The notes beneath the pieces were generated by a model. The model worked only from the letters and a program-made list of their open reading frames with translations, had not been told where the DNA came from and made no database searches. From Silene conica (Eukaryota; Streptophyta; Magnoliopsida; Caryophyllales; Caryophyllaceae), in assembly GCA_029255685.2 (NCBI GenBank), contig CM055315.2, forward strand, positions 72,383,681 to 72,447,680: a stretch of DNA of 64,000 bases. Reading direction: 5' to 3'. This document shows, piece after piece, positions 41,282 through 51,236 of the stretch. Position 1 is the stretch's first letter, and every line of letters begins with the position of its first letter. A program made the position numbers and the translations under genes.

Positions 41282-41852
41282 TTTTGTCTCGCTCTCCTTA
41301 TTGATTTAAATTTATTTTGTCGATTGAAATCGCAATAGTGAACATTATGCATGTAAATCGTTCGATAAAATGTCGAACAATTGGCAACTTACTTGCACAA
41401 ATAATGAAATAGATTATGCATTTCTGTCAATCATATATAGCGACAAAGGTAAGTATGTCGACCATCACAAATTCACGCTAGTTGGTCGCTCTACATACTA
41501 TTCCATTATATTCACTTGTCAGAGAATAGTATTGATGATGAAATCAGCAAGAACGAAGACGGAGACAAAATCGAAGTCAGTAATTAGGTCGAAATCATGG
41601 TAATTGAGCTCGAAAATGAAGAAAATGAAGAAACCATGAGTTATTGTGAAGAATGAATGTGATGGAGGAGGAGAGAGAAAGGGTAAAATGTATAATGATA
41701 GAATATTGGAGATTCAAGGTTGGACCAACTATTGATCGAAGGTATAATGCTCAAAATAAGTTTGATCTCAGCGCTTTATTTGTCTAAGATCTAAGGGTTG
41801 TGAGAGGTTCTCATGGTTTTCATTATCTTTGTGGTTCTCATATGATCCCGAA

Positions 41853-41854
<2 letters not shown>

Positions 41855-41910
<56 letters not shown>
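41855..41910. repeat. (TA)n microsatellite, middle
   Basis: 56 bp of TA dinucleotides that serve as the junction between element A and element B. Confidence 0.95.
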
Positions 41911-41913
<3 letters not shown>

Positions 41914-42039
41914 CGAGGATCCTGTGAGGTCTACTACTTAAATGAGGATTGAGGTCTATTCTTACATGATGATTGCATCTCAACCATTGGATTTAGTTGA
42001 AGTTTGTAACTTTGGTAAAGAAAACTTACACCTAAGATA

Positions 42040-42640
42040 ATATTTTTTTTTCTCGAGATTTTTTTTATCAAATTGTTTTTCTCAAAAATCTTTATTCGAA
42101 ACTTTTTTTTCCGAAATTTTTTTGTCTCGAATTTTTTTTTCGAAACTCTTTTTTTTCCGAATTTTTTTCGAAACTTTTTTTTTCTCCGAATTTTTTTACG
42201 AAAGTTTTTTTTCTCCAACTTTTTTTTAACCTTTCTTCTCCGAATATTTTGTCGAAATTTTTTTTTCCGAAATTTTCCTTTTACAAGATTTTTTTCTCGA
42301 AATTTTTTTTCTCGACATTTGTTTTGAGATAGTTTATCAATTTTTTTTCTCGAAAATCTTTTTTCGAAACTTTTTTTTCCGAAATTTTTTTGTCTCGAAT
42401 TTTTTTTCAAAACTTTTTTTCTCCGAAATTTTTTCGAAACTTTTTTTCTTTCTCCGGATTTTTTTTACGAAACTTTTTTTTTCTCCAACTTTTTTTTCGA
42501 ACCTTTTTTCTCCGATTTTTTTTCCGACATTTTTTTCCCGAAATTATTTTTTCTCGAGATTATTTTTTCCCGATATTTTTATCAATTTTTTTTTCTCGAG
42601 TTTTTTTTTCTTTTTTTTTTGTAATATTGTTTTTGAGAAC
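42040..42640. repeat. T-rich short-unit repeat (TTTTTTTCTCCGAAA type)
   Basis: About 600 bp of T runs separated by CGAAA, CTCCGAA and CTCGA. A segment of 250 bp is itself repeated (42040-42300 and 42330-42580). The complementary A-rich form occurs at 45000-45115, so the two could pair as an inverted repeat. Open frames here, such as the Lys/Phe-rich one at 41934-42410, are artefacts. Confidence 0.85.
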
Positions 42641-42659
42641 CCGTGATATTGTATTGAGT

Positions 42660-44985
42660 AACATGTGTATCTACGCATTTAACCATGCGTATCTACACAT
42701 TTAAAGGTGTGTATCTACACATTTAGAGATGTGTATTTACGCATTTAAAGATATGCATCTACGCATTTAGACATGTGTATCTACGCAATTAAAGGTGTGT
42801 ATCTACGCATTTAGACATGTGTATTTACGCATTCAAACACGTGTATCTACGTATTTAAAGCGTGTATCTACGCATTTAATCATGTGTATCTACGCATTTA
42901 GAGGTGTGTATCTACGCATTTAAAGGTGTATATATACACATTTAGAGGTGTGTATCTACGCATTTAGAGATGTGTATCTACGCATTCAAACATGTGTATC
43001 TACGCATTTAGAAATGTGTATCTACACATTTAAAGGTGTATCTACGCATTTAGACATGTGTATCTACGCATTTAGACATGTATATCTACGCATTTAGACA
43101 TGACATGTATATCTACGCATTTGGAGATGTGTATATACACATTTGGCCATGTGTATCAATGCATCACATTTAGAGATATGTATCTAGGTATTTAGCCATG
43201 TGTATCTACGCATATAGTCATGTGGATCTACGCTTTTAAATGTGTGTATTTACGCATTTAGACATGTGTATCTACGCATTTAGCCATGTGTATCTACGCA
43301 TTTAAAGGTGTGTATCTACGCATTAAGAGATGCGTATCTACGCATTTAAAAATGTGTATCTACCCATTTAGCCATGTGTATCTACGCATTTAGAGATGTG
43401 TATCTACGCATTTAACCATGTGTATCTACGCATTAAGAGATGTGTATCTACGCATTTAGCCATGTGTATCTACGCATTAAAAAATGTGTATCTACGCATT
43501 TAACCATGTGTATCTATGCATTTAGAGATGTGTATCTACGCATTTAGCCATGTGTATCTACGCATTTAATGGTTTGTATATACGCATTTAGACATGTGTA
43601 CCTACGCATTTAGATGTGTATCTACGCATTTAGATGTGTATCCACGCATTTAAAGGTGTGTATCTACGGATTTAGACATGTGTATCTACGCATTTAGAGA
43701 TGTGTATCTACATATTTAAAGATGTGTATCTACACATTTAGAATTGTGTATCTACGCATTTCGCCATGTGTATCTACACATTTAGAGGTGTGAATCTACG
43801 TATTTAAAGGTGTGTATCTACTAGACATGTGTATCTACGCATTTAGAGATGTGTATCTACGCACTTAGAGATGTGTATCTACGCATTTGAAGGTGTGTAT
43901 CTACGCATTTAAAGATGTGTATCTACGCATTTAGAGATGTGTGTTTCTACGCATGTAGAGATGTGTATCTACGCATTTAGACATGTGTATCTACGCATTA
44001 AAAGATGTGTATCTACGCATTTAGCCATGTGTATCTACGTATTTAAAGGTGTGTATTTACGCATTTAAAGGTGTGTATCTACGCATTTAACCATGTGTAT
44101 CTATGCATTTAGAGATGTGTATCTACGCATTTAGCCATGTGTATCTACGCATTTAATGGTTTGTATGTACGTATTTAGACATGTGTATCTACGCATTTAG
44201 ATGTGTATCTACGCATTTAGATGTGTATCCACGCATTTAAAGGTGTCTAGCTACGGATTTAGACATGTGTATCTACGCATTTAGAGATGTGTATCTACAT
44301 ATTTAAAGATGTGTATCTACACATTTAGAATTGTGTATCTACGCATTTCGCCATGTGTATCTACACATTTAGAGGTGTGAATCTACGTATTTAAAGGTGT
44401 GTATCTACTAGACATGTGTATCTACGCATTTAGAGATGTGTATCTACGCACTTAGAGATGTGTATCTACGCATTTAAAGGTGTGTATCTACGCATTTAAA
44501 GATGTGTATCTACGCATTTAGAGATGTGTGTTTCTACGCATGTAGAGATGTGTATCTACGCATTTAGACATGTGTATCTACGCATTAAAAGATGTGTATC
44601 TACGCATTTAGCCATGTGTATCTACGTATTTAAAGGTGTGTATCTACGCATTTAAAGGTGTGTATCTACGCATTTAGCCATTTGTATCTAAGCATTTGAA
44701 GGTGTATCTACGCATTTAGAGATGTGTATCTACTCATATAGAGGTGTGTATCTACGCATTTAGAGATGTGTATCTAGTCATATAGAGGTGTATATCTACC
44801 CATATAGAGGTGTGTATCTACGCATTCAAACATGTGTATCTACGCATTTAGAGATATGTATCTACGCATTTAGACATGTGTATCTACGCATTTAGCCATG
44901 TGTATCTACGTATTTAAAGGTGTGTATCTACGCATTTAGACATGTGTTTCCACGCATTAAGAGATGTGTATCTACGCATTTTTTT
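42660..44985. repeat. 22-bp minisatellite (GTGTATCTACGCATTTAGAGAT)
   Basis: Roughly 100 tandem copies of a 22-bp unit, variable mainly in the last six bases (AGAGAT, AGCCAT, AGACAT, AAAGGT). Occasional units lack a few bases. A higher-order duplication with a period of 587 bp is visible: the diagnostic phrase GGTTTGTAT occurs at 43571 and 44158 with matching neighbours for several hundred bases. Confidence 0.95.
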
Positions 44986-44999
44986 TCTCCAATCTTTTC

Positions 45000-45115
45000 G
45001 AGAAAAAAAAAGATTGGAGAAAAAAATCGAAAAAAAAAATTGGAGAAAAAAATTCGGAAAAAAGTTTCGAGAATTTTTTTTTTAAAAAATTCCGATGAAA
45101 AGAATTTCGAAAATA
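45000..45115. repeat. A-rich inverted counterpart of the T-rich block
   Basis: AGAAAAAAAAAGATTGGAG and further GGAGAAAAAAATTCGG phrases are the reverse complement of the TTTTTCTCC units at 42040-42640. Confidence 0.7.
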
Positions 45116-45218
45116 TAATTCCGAAGGTTTTGGGTTCAATCCCAATTCGCAATTTGAGCAAAAATTGTCTTCGAAAATGTTTATTTCTTAAATATTATAC
45201 AATATTATCAACAAAGAC

Positions 45219-45288
45219 TTTGTGGTCTTTGGGTTTAGGTGTCGGACTTTGAAATCCGAGGTTTGGTGTTCGACCCCCAATGGTTGCA
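45219..45288 (+). other. tRNA-Gln(TTG)-like unit 1
   Basis: Contains TGTGGTCTTTGGGTTTAGG (A-box-like), GGACTTTGAAATCC (the plant tRNA-Gln TTG anticodon arm GGACTTTGAATCC with one extra A) and GGTGTTCGACCCCC (B-box-like T arm). The extra base and weak acceptor argue against a working tRNA. Confidence 0.5.
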
Positions 45289-45361
45289 GATTTTCATTTT
45301 TGCTTAGTAGAAATTATTCGCGTAACAAATATTACACAATATTATATTATTCATCAAAGAT

Positions 45362-45430
45362 GCTGTGGTCCGTTGGTTAAGTTGTTAATTTCTGATACCC
45401 AAGGCAGTGGGTTCGATCCTTGAACACGGC
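45362..45430 (+). other. tRNA-like unit 2
   Basis: Acceptor GCTGTGG/ACACGGC (6 of 7), TGGTCCGTTGGTTAAG and the T arm AGTGGGTTCGATCCTTG. It starts 143 bp after unit 1, with shared flanks (ATATTACACAATATTAT, TTTTGCTTA.TAGAAA.TATT). Confidence 0.5.
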
Positions 45431-45510
45431 AGTTTGTTTTTTTAATTTTTGCTTAATAGAAAATATTCGCGTGTTAAATATTACACAATACTATAATAAT
45501 CATCAAACAC

Positions 45511-45580
45511 GTTGTGGTCCGTTGGTTTAGTTGTGGTCTTTGTTGCTTGAGGTCGCGGGATCGATTCCCACTGAAGTTAC
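45511..45580 (+). other. tRNA-like unit 3
   Basis: TTGTGGTCCGTTGGTTTAG and CGCGGGATCGATTCCCA retain A- and B-box-like segments; the middle is diverged. It begins 149 bp after unit 2. Confidence 0.45.
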
Positions 45581-45704
45581 TTTTGCTTTTTTGCTGAAAT
45601 TGTATTATCCACGTGGCATCATCTTATGGTTCTTCTTGTTGATCCAATGGTTCTTATAGTAGACCTCAATCCTCATTTAAGATCATAGACCTCACATGAT
45701 GCAA

Positions 45705-45706
<2 letters not shown>

Positions 45707-45744
<38 letters not shown>
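45707..45744. repeat. (TA)n microsatellite, right
   Basis: 38 bp of TA dinucleotides directly against the right end of element B. Confidence 0.95.
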
Positions 45745-45750
<6 letters not shown>

Positions 45751-45824
45751 GAAAGCTTTTTAAGCATGTGGTAGTCTCCACCTTTTACAAAACACTTATT
45801 TATAAATAATGATTTATTTATTTA

Positions 45825-46200
45825 CCATTTTTCTACTAGAATTAGGAGATAATTGATTATTTACAATTTTTCTATTAGAATTAGAAAATTAGTAAATAGT
45901 TGTTTAGATAATAATTTATTTATAATTTTCCTATTAGAATTAGAAAATAAGAAAATAATAAATTATTTACAACTTTTCGATTAGATTTAGAAAAATAAAA
46001 AATAGTTGATTATTTACAATTTTTCTATTAAATTTAGAACATTATTATTCTTTAATATTTATATACTTACAATTTCAGTTTATTAACTTTATTCAACATT
46101 TTTATTGAAAATAAAAATCGGATATGAATTAGAATAATTGATTATTTACAATTTTCCTATCTTATAACATTATTCTTTAATATTTATATACTTACTATTT
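45825..46200. repeat. Diverged repeats of ATTTACAATTTTTCTATTAG
   Basis: Five or six copies of a roughly 60-bp AT-rich unit containing GATTATTTACAATTTT and CTATTAGAATTAGAAAAT, progressively degenerate. Confidence 0.7.
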
Positions 46201-49200
46201 AAAGTTATTAATATTATTCAGCGTTTCTATTAAAAATGAAAATGGGAAAGCGTAAAAAACAACTAATTTAGTTTGTCTTCGTCTTAACATTAAAATGAGT
46301 CAAAAATAGTCTTGCGGGGATATAAGAGTAATAAGACAAATTTTTTAGTTTTTCTTATACATTATATTCTTATCTTTTTCATATTACTATACCATTTAAA
46401 CTTAAAATGAATACCTCCATCTTAATTAAAAATGTGTGGAACTAATAAATGAAATTAGTTAAATATTTAAGTCTAAACAAATTCCTACCTAAAAGGAACA
46501 TTTGCGATTAATCATATTCGACCAAATTAAGAGCAACACTACTATTTTTTGGTACAAGAGTAACACTATTATTCAAGTGAATATTATGCACTTTCGTACT
46601 TAATTATGCGAAAGAAATGAGATCTTTTCTTTAATTACGTAAAAAGAAAATAAGATAAATGCGAAATATATTATACTTTAGAGAAATCTCAAAAATGTCA
46701 AATTTGGATTTAATTAGTACAAATATAAGTGTTAAACATCATAATGATAATGTAGATAAGTGTGTGAAGTGGAATAATTGTGTGGATGACATGTGTTTTA
46801 AATGGGTATTGAAAGCTATTTCATAAATAACAATATTTATTCTTACATATTTTCACCTTATTACTTAACGATGAGATATCGTGTTATAAAATGACATTTT
46901 TTTTACGGGGACGGAGGTAGATAGGTTTTGAGGGAGGAGGTAAGTGTCTTCAGGGGTAGGGTTACTCTCTGATGTTTAAGAGTATTATTTGAGTAGTACA
47001 AGCAAATTGGTCAAAGATGTTCAGAAATAAAGTTAATGATTTTGATGATAAAGTTGGTTAGTTGGGTTGTCAAGTTACGATTAAGAAGTATAAATATTAA
47101 TATATAGATATTAAAGAACATAATGATGTAGGTGATCTGAGTTAAGCGGAATAATTGTGTTGATAATATGAAATGCAAGTGGGTATTAGAACGTATTCAT
47201 ACAACAAAGAAATGACAAATAAATGGTGTTTCCGAGACGGATAGAATAAGCCGTAAAAAGATCAAAAATATTTTTTTACTTAGTATTAGATTATAGTTTA
47301 TTATAGTCCGTATTCTTTTTTTTTCTCCATATTTTCAACTTATTCTTTACAGTGTGACATTGTTTTATAGGGTAGGGGTTGATTTTAAATTGTATGTGTC
47401 CATTTGTTTAGGGATGGGAATAAATAGATCTCAATGGAAGAGGTAAGTATCTTGGGGGATAGAGTTAGTCTTCGACGTTTAAAAGTGTGATGTAAGTTGC
47501 ACAAAAAAATGTCTATAGGTTAGGGTTGTTTAGGGATATGACTTATTATGTTAGTCAAGTTGGGTAGTTATGTGAGAAGGGCATGATGAATACCTAAACG
47601 GTGTCGAAAAAAGTTGTGTATGTACTAAAGAATGATTAGAAAAGTTAAGCAAGTACATAGGTAGATAAATTTTATTTCAAAATTCTACTTTATGTGATAA
47701 TAACAGAGACACAGATGTCATGAAAAGAGCTTAAAAGTAACATGTATGCATACTCAATTTTGATTATTATAGGGTGGGGTTTGATTTTACATTGAATATA
47801 TCTATTATTTCGAGCTGTGGGGTTAAATAGGTTTTGAGAGAGGAGGTAAGTGTCTTGGGGGTAGAGTTACTCCACGGCGTTGAAGAGTGTGAGAGTAGTA
47901 CAAATAAATGTCGGTAGGTTGAGGTTTCTAGGGATACATTTTACAGTTGATTTTAATGGTTAAGTTGGTTAAGTGGGTGAGAAGAGTACTCCATGGGTAG
48001 GATTACTCCCCGACGTTTACGAGTGTGATTTAGAAGATAGAAAATATATTCATATGTAAAGCTGAGTTGTTCAGGGATATGAATATCGTTAAGGTTGATT
48101 CTGATGGGTTTGGTTGGTTAGTCGGGTGGAAATGGTTGAATTTGTGAAAAAGTGGATAACATGATATATTGATTGGAGAAGGTAAATGAATAAATTTTAT
48201 TTGAAAATGTGTATTATATGAGAAAAGAACCGACAAATATATAAATATAGGCTAAAAACATTTAAAATATCACGTGCATAAACTCAATTTTGTTTATTTG
48301 TTGGACACAAAACTAAACAATCAAATGTTATACTCTCCTCAGTCCTATTGAATTCTCCATTGGGCCAGGGAATAATTTTTAATGTGGAATGACGTTATAG
48401 TGTATTTTGTGGAGTATTCTTCAAAATATTTAGGGGTGTGTATAAGAAGATGTCGTAATGTAGAGTTGCAGTTGCAAATTTGCAATGATAACATTGTAAA
48501 TACAAGAAATAGAAGAAGATATTTATGTCAATTATTTTACCAAGTATGGAAGGAAAACATTGGATTAAATTTTACAAAAATAGAATGTGAGAACATTAGA
48601 TAAGAATTAAGGAAGTATATGTCATGTAAGTATTATACCACGATAGATAGGTCTGGAGGTAGGAGGTAAATATCTTGAGGATAGAGTTATTTTCCGACAT
48701 TTAAGAGTGTGATTTGAGTAGTACAAGTAAATATAGATACAATGGGGTTGTTCAGGGATGCGCATACGGTTAATTATGATGATCAAATTGGTTAGTTAAG
48801 TGAAAAGGGTACGAACGATGCTTGAATGGTGTGGAAAATGGGGAGGGGGGTATGTAGCAAGAAAACTGATGAAGTAGATGAATTTATTTCAAGGTTGTAT
48901 TATGTGTAAATGACTTAGGCATAGAAGCTATAAAAATAAGTTAAAAATCTCTGAAATATCATGTATGAAAACTCAATTTTGCTTTTTTTCTTGTGAAACA
49001 CAAAAATAAGTAATCAAATGTTAATAAATATCATGTCAATATAGTATTGTTAATGTTTAACTAGGTTACTTTTTTGTCTTGGTAATTACAAAAAACACCG
49101 TGGTTGGAATTTTACACCCAATTTCAATGTAAAATCTCGAGTGTTGCATCCACCGTTCATTCCTTAACAGTTCTCCCATACCTCTTTGTTAACCAAACAA

Positions 49201-49753
49201 AAAAATTGCATGTTTTTGTTTTCCCCATCAAAGATTTCTCATTCAAACAAGATCGATTTTGAAAACAGAAGTTAGCTAGGATTTTTATAGATGGATGAAC
49301 TTTTCAAAGGGAGAGCTATCATTGAGGGATAAGTCCGGGTGTTTCATGAAGGAGGGGTGACTTGAATATTTCTGGTGTGTATTAGAAGTTGGGAAAGAGT
49401 GTCGATGATGAGTTAGATGGTTGTTTGAGGTAGCAATAAAGATGACTAAATCGCATTTGAGGATTAATTTCATGATAGGTTAGTAGGTGTGACTTTGGAT
49501 TGTAGACCGTTTCATGTGTTGTTTGAAGAGTTCTTTCGTGTGGTACTGTAAATGATTGTGGTGGTAACGTTAATGACGGAAATGAATATAAATGAGGTAA
49601 TTTTATTAACAAAATAACACATGTATAGAACGAACTAATACTATTTTTATATAAAAAAGCTTATGATTTACTTTTGATTATTTACATGGTAAATATTTTA
49701 TGAATACCACAAATTAATTTAGTATCCGTGCATCGCACGGGCAAAAATACTAG
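46200..49753 (+). mobile_element. Non-coding region ending in a Helitron-type 3' terminus
   Basis: The right end has the hairpin CCGTGC-ATC-GCACGG (49726-49740), then GCAAAAATA and CTAG at 49750-49753 followed by T. A GC-rich hairpin about 10 bp before CTRR with a 3' T host base is the canonical Helitron terminus. The 5' TC end was not located, so the start given is arbitrary. No RepHel gene occurs, so it would be a non-autonomous member. Confidence 0.55.
46900..48990. repeat. Diverged 0.5-0.7-kb tandem modules in the Helitron-like region
   Basis: A module containing GGAGGTAAGTGTCTTG.GGGTAG (read in parts), TTTAAGAGTGTGATTTGAG, AGTACAAGTAAAT, TTCAGGGATATG and AACTCAATTTTG recurs about every 0.4-0.7 kb (starts near 46920, 47420, 47830, 48650). 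Each copy differs by many substitutions and gaps. Confidence 0.7.
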
Positions 49754-49796
49754 TTTCGGAGTAACCCAGACACTGATTAAGGGTCGAAATATTCTA

Positions 49797-51129
49797 CTCC
49801 CTCCTACCCGTAGCAAATGTCCCATTGTGGACAAAGTACAAAATTTATCAAATAATAGTTGTTTAATATCTTGGTTGTGTAGGGTATATAGATTAGAGAG
49901 AAAGTGTAATTATTTGTTTGGTTAGGGGTAGGGATGGCAACGGATCCTGGATCCAGTCCAGATCCGTTAGACCCGACCCTGCTGGACCGGATCTGAATCC
50001 TTATAATTTGGACCCGTTGGATCTGGATCCACAAGTTTAAAAACGGATCTGGATCTAGATCTTGTTGACAAGACCAGGATCCGATCCTAAGACCCGTTTT
50101 TAATATTAAATAAAAAAAATAGGAAAATAGCAATTCCGCCTGGCTGGACTAAGAGTTTAAAACTTCTGAGTTCTGGGCCTCATTCAATTCTAATTTCTAA
50201 CCCCTGCCTCTCAATTTCTCTATAACTCTTCCCAAACCCTAAAATCAAAACCCCCTCCTCTGCGCCTGTCGCCAGTCCATGCCACCAATCTCTTCAAACC
50301 TAATCAAAGGTACCATTCATTTATCAAAGTTTCATGAATTTAAAGATGTCGCAGTCCCTTCCCTTTTGATCCATGTTTCTCGATTGTTTAAGGTTTTGAC
50401 GTCTTAGTGTTGTTTTTTCGTTGTGATTTGCGTAAGTGAATGGTGACTAACTGACTGTTTAGGGTTTGGGTCCATGTTTCTCGATTTTTTCTCGATTTTT
50501 CGTCTTAGTTTCGGTGCATGTAGTTAATGTTGTCGTTTCGTTGTTGTGAATTTACCAAAGTGTCGTGAATTTCTGATCATTCATTTATCAAAGTGTCATG
50601 AATTTTTGACCAACTTATTAAATTTGTTTCACTGCTCATTTAAAGATTAGTTGTGGGTTAATTTCTAGTTTCATGTTTGTTAATTTCATGATTGTGTGTC
50701 TTGAATAATCAGAATGGATGCTGAGCAATCAAAGTTTTCTTCTTTCTCTGTTGATAGTGAAGACTTGACAATGAAGATGAAAAACATTGAAGATTTGTGG
50801 TTGTGGGCTTGTGGTTGCCAATTCAAGTTTTTTTTCTTTTCTTTTTTTTACATGGGACCCGCGGATAACCCGGATCCGCAGGGTCCGGATCGGATCTGAC
50901 TTTTTTGGACCCGTCGAATCTGGGTCGGATCTCGATTCTATTGCCAAAAACGGATCTGGATCCAGATCCGGCCCGCTGCCATCCCTAGTTAGGGTGGGTT
51001 GGTGGGTGGGTAATAAATGGAAATAGGTAATGGTTGAATGGTAAAAAACAAGCCTAAATTTGGACTAATGGGACACTTTGACGAATAAACCTAAATGGAC
51101 AAAAAGACATTTGCTACGGGTAGGGGGAG
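49797..51129. mobile_element. Stowaway/mariner-type element containing a nested hAT
   Basis: The left end CTCCCTCCTACCCGTAGCAA begins right after TA (49795-49796). The right end, reverse-complemented, reads CTCCCCCTACCCGTAGCAAA and is followed by TA (51130-51131). TA target duplication and CTCCCTCC termini fit Tc1/mariner Stowaway-like elements. The element itself is short once the nested hAT (49929-50987) is removed, about 266 bp. Confidence 0.82.
49929..50987. mobile_element. Non-autonomous hAT element nested in the mariner-type element
   Basis: Ends TAGGGATGGCAACGGATC and, reverse-complemented, TAGGGATGGCAGCGGGCC. Flanks GTTAGGGG and GTTAGGGT form an 8-bp target duplication (7 of 8). Subterminal regions are packed with GGATCC/GGATCTGGATC repeats in both orientations, as in hAT transposase-binding regions. 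No transposase; the short frame at 50714 is truncated by the subterminal region. Confidence 0.85.
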
Positions 51130-51236
51130 TATTAGGAAAGCGAAGACGATTCGGTGTGGTTATCAATATTGTTAGTCCATGTTCTGTGTGTATCAGTATC
51201 TAACAATATAATAGAATATTTTCGAAATCTGTCAAG

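Larger units (their letters stand above)
35741..41854. mobile_element. 6.1-kb TIR element A, bounded by (TA)n
   Basis: The left end reads AGGGTCGAGATCCAGTGAGA, then several GAGAAC phrases and CCCTCGGATCTTAC near 35815. The right end, reverse-complemented, reads GATTCGGGATCATATGAGAA, again repeated GAGAAC phrases and CCCTTAGATCTTAG. So the ends are inverted repeats of about 80 bp at moderate identity. Both sides abut TA-dinucleotide tracts. No transposase is seen. Contents are tRNA-like sequences, a 21-bp minisatellite and an NPF transporter exon, as in a Pack-type element. Superfamily unassigned (Mutator-like is plausible). Confidence 0.6.
41911..45706. mobile_element. 3.8-kb TIR element B, bounded by (TA)n
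   Basis: The left end GAGCGAGGATCCTGTGAGGT leads into AAATGAGGATTGAGGTCTA and CAACCATTGGAT. The right end, reverse-complemented, reads GATTGCATCATGTGAGGTCT, then AAATGAGGATTGAGGTCTAC and GAACCATTGGATC. These are inverted repeats of about 80 bp. The interior has T-rich and A-rich inverted blocks, a 2.3-kb 22-bp minisatellite and three tRNA-like tandem units. No coding capacity. Related in style to element A (GTGAGG versus GTGAGAAC ends). Confidence 0.7.

Noticed and set aside
41934..42704. Lys- or Phe-rich open frames (158, 84 and 104 residues)
   Set aside because: They are readings of the T-rich short-unit repeat on both strands.
42660..44985. CRISPR-like array of short repeats and spacers
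   Set aside because: The repeat is a continuous 22-bp minisatellite without unique spacers, in a plant nuclear context with no cas genes.
45219..45580. A cluster of functional tRNA-Gln genes
   Set aside because: Each unit has insertions or stem mismatches and the array is part of a 145-bp tandem repeat within a transposon.
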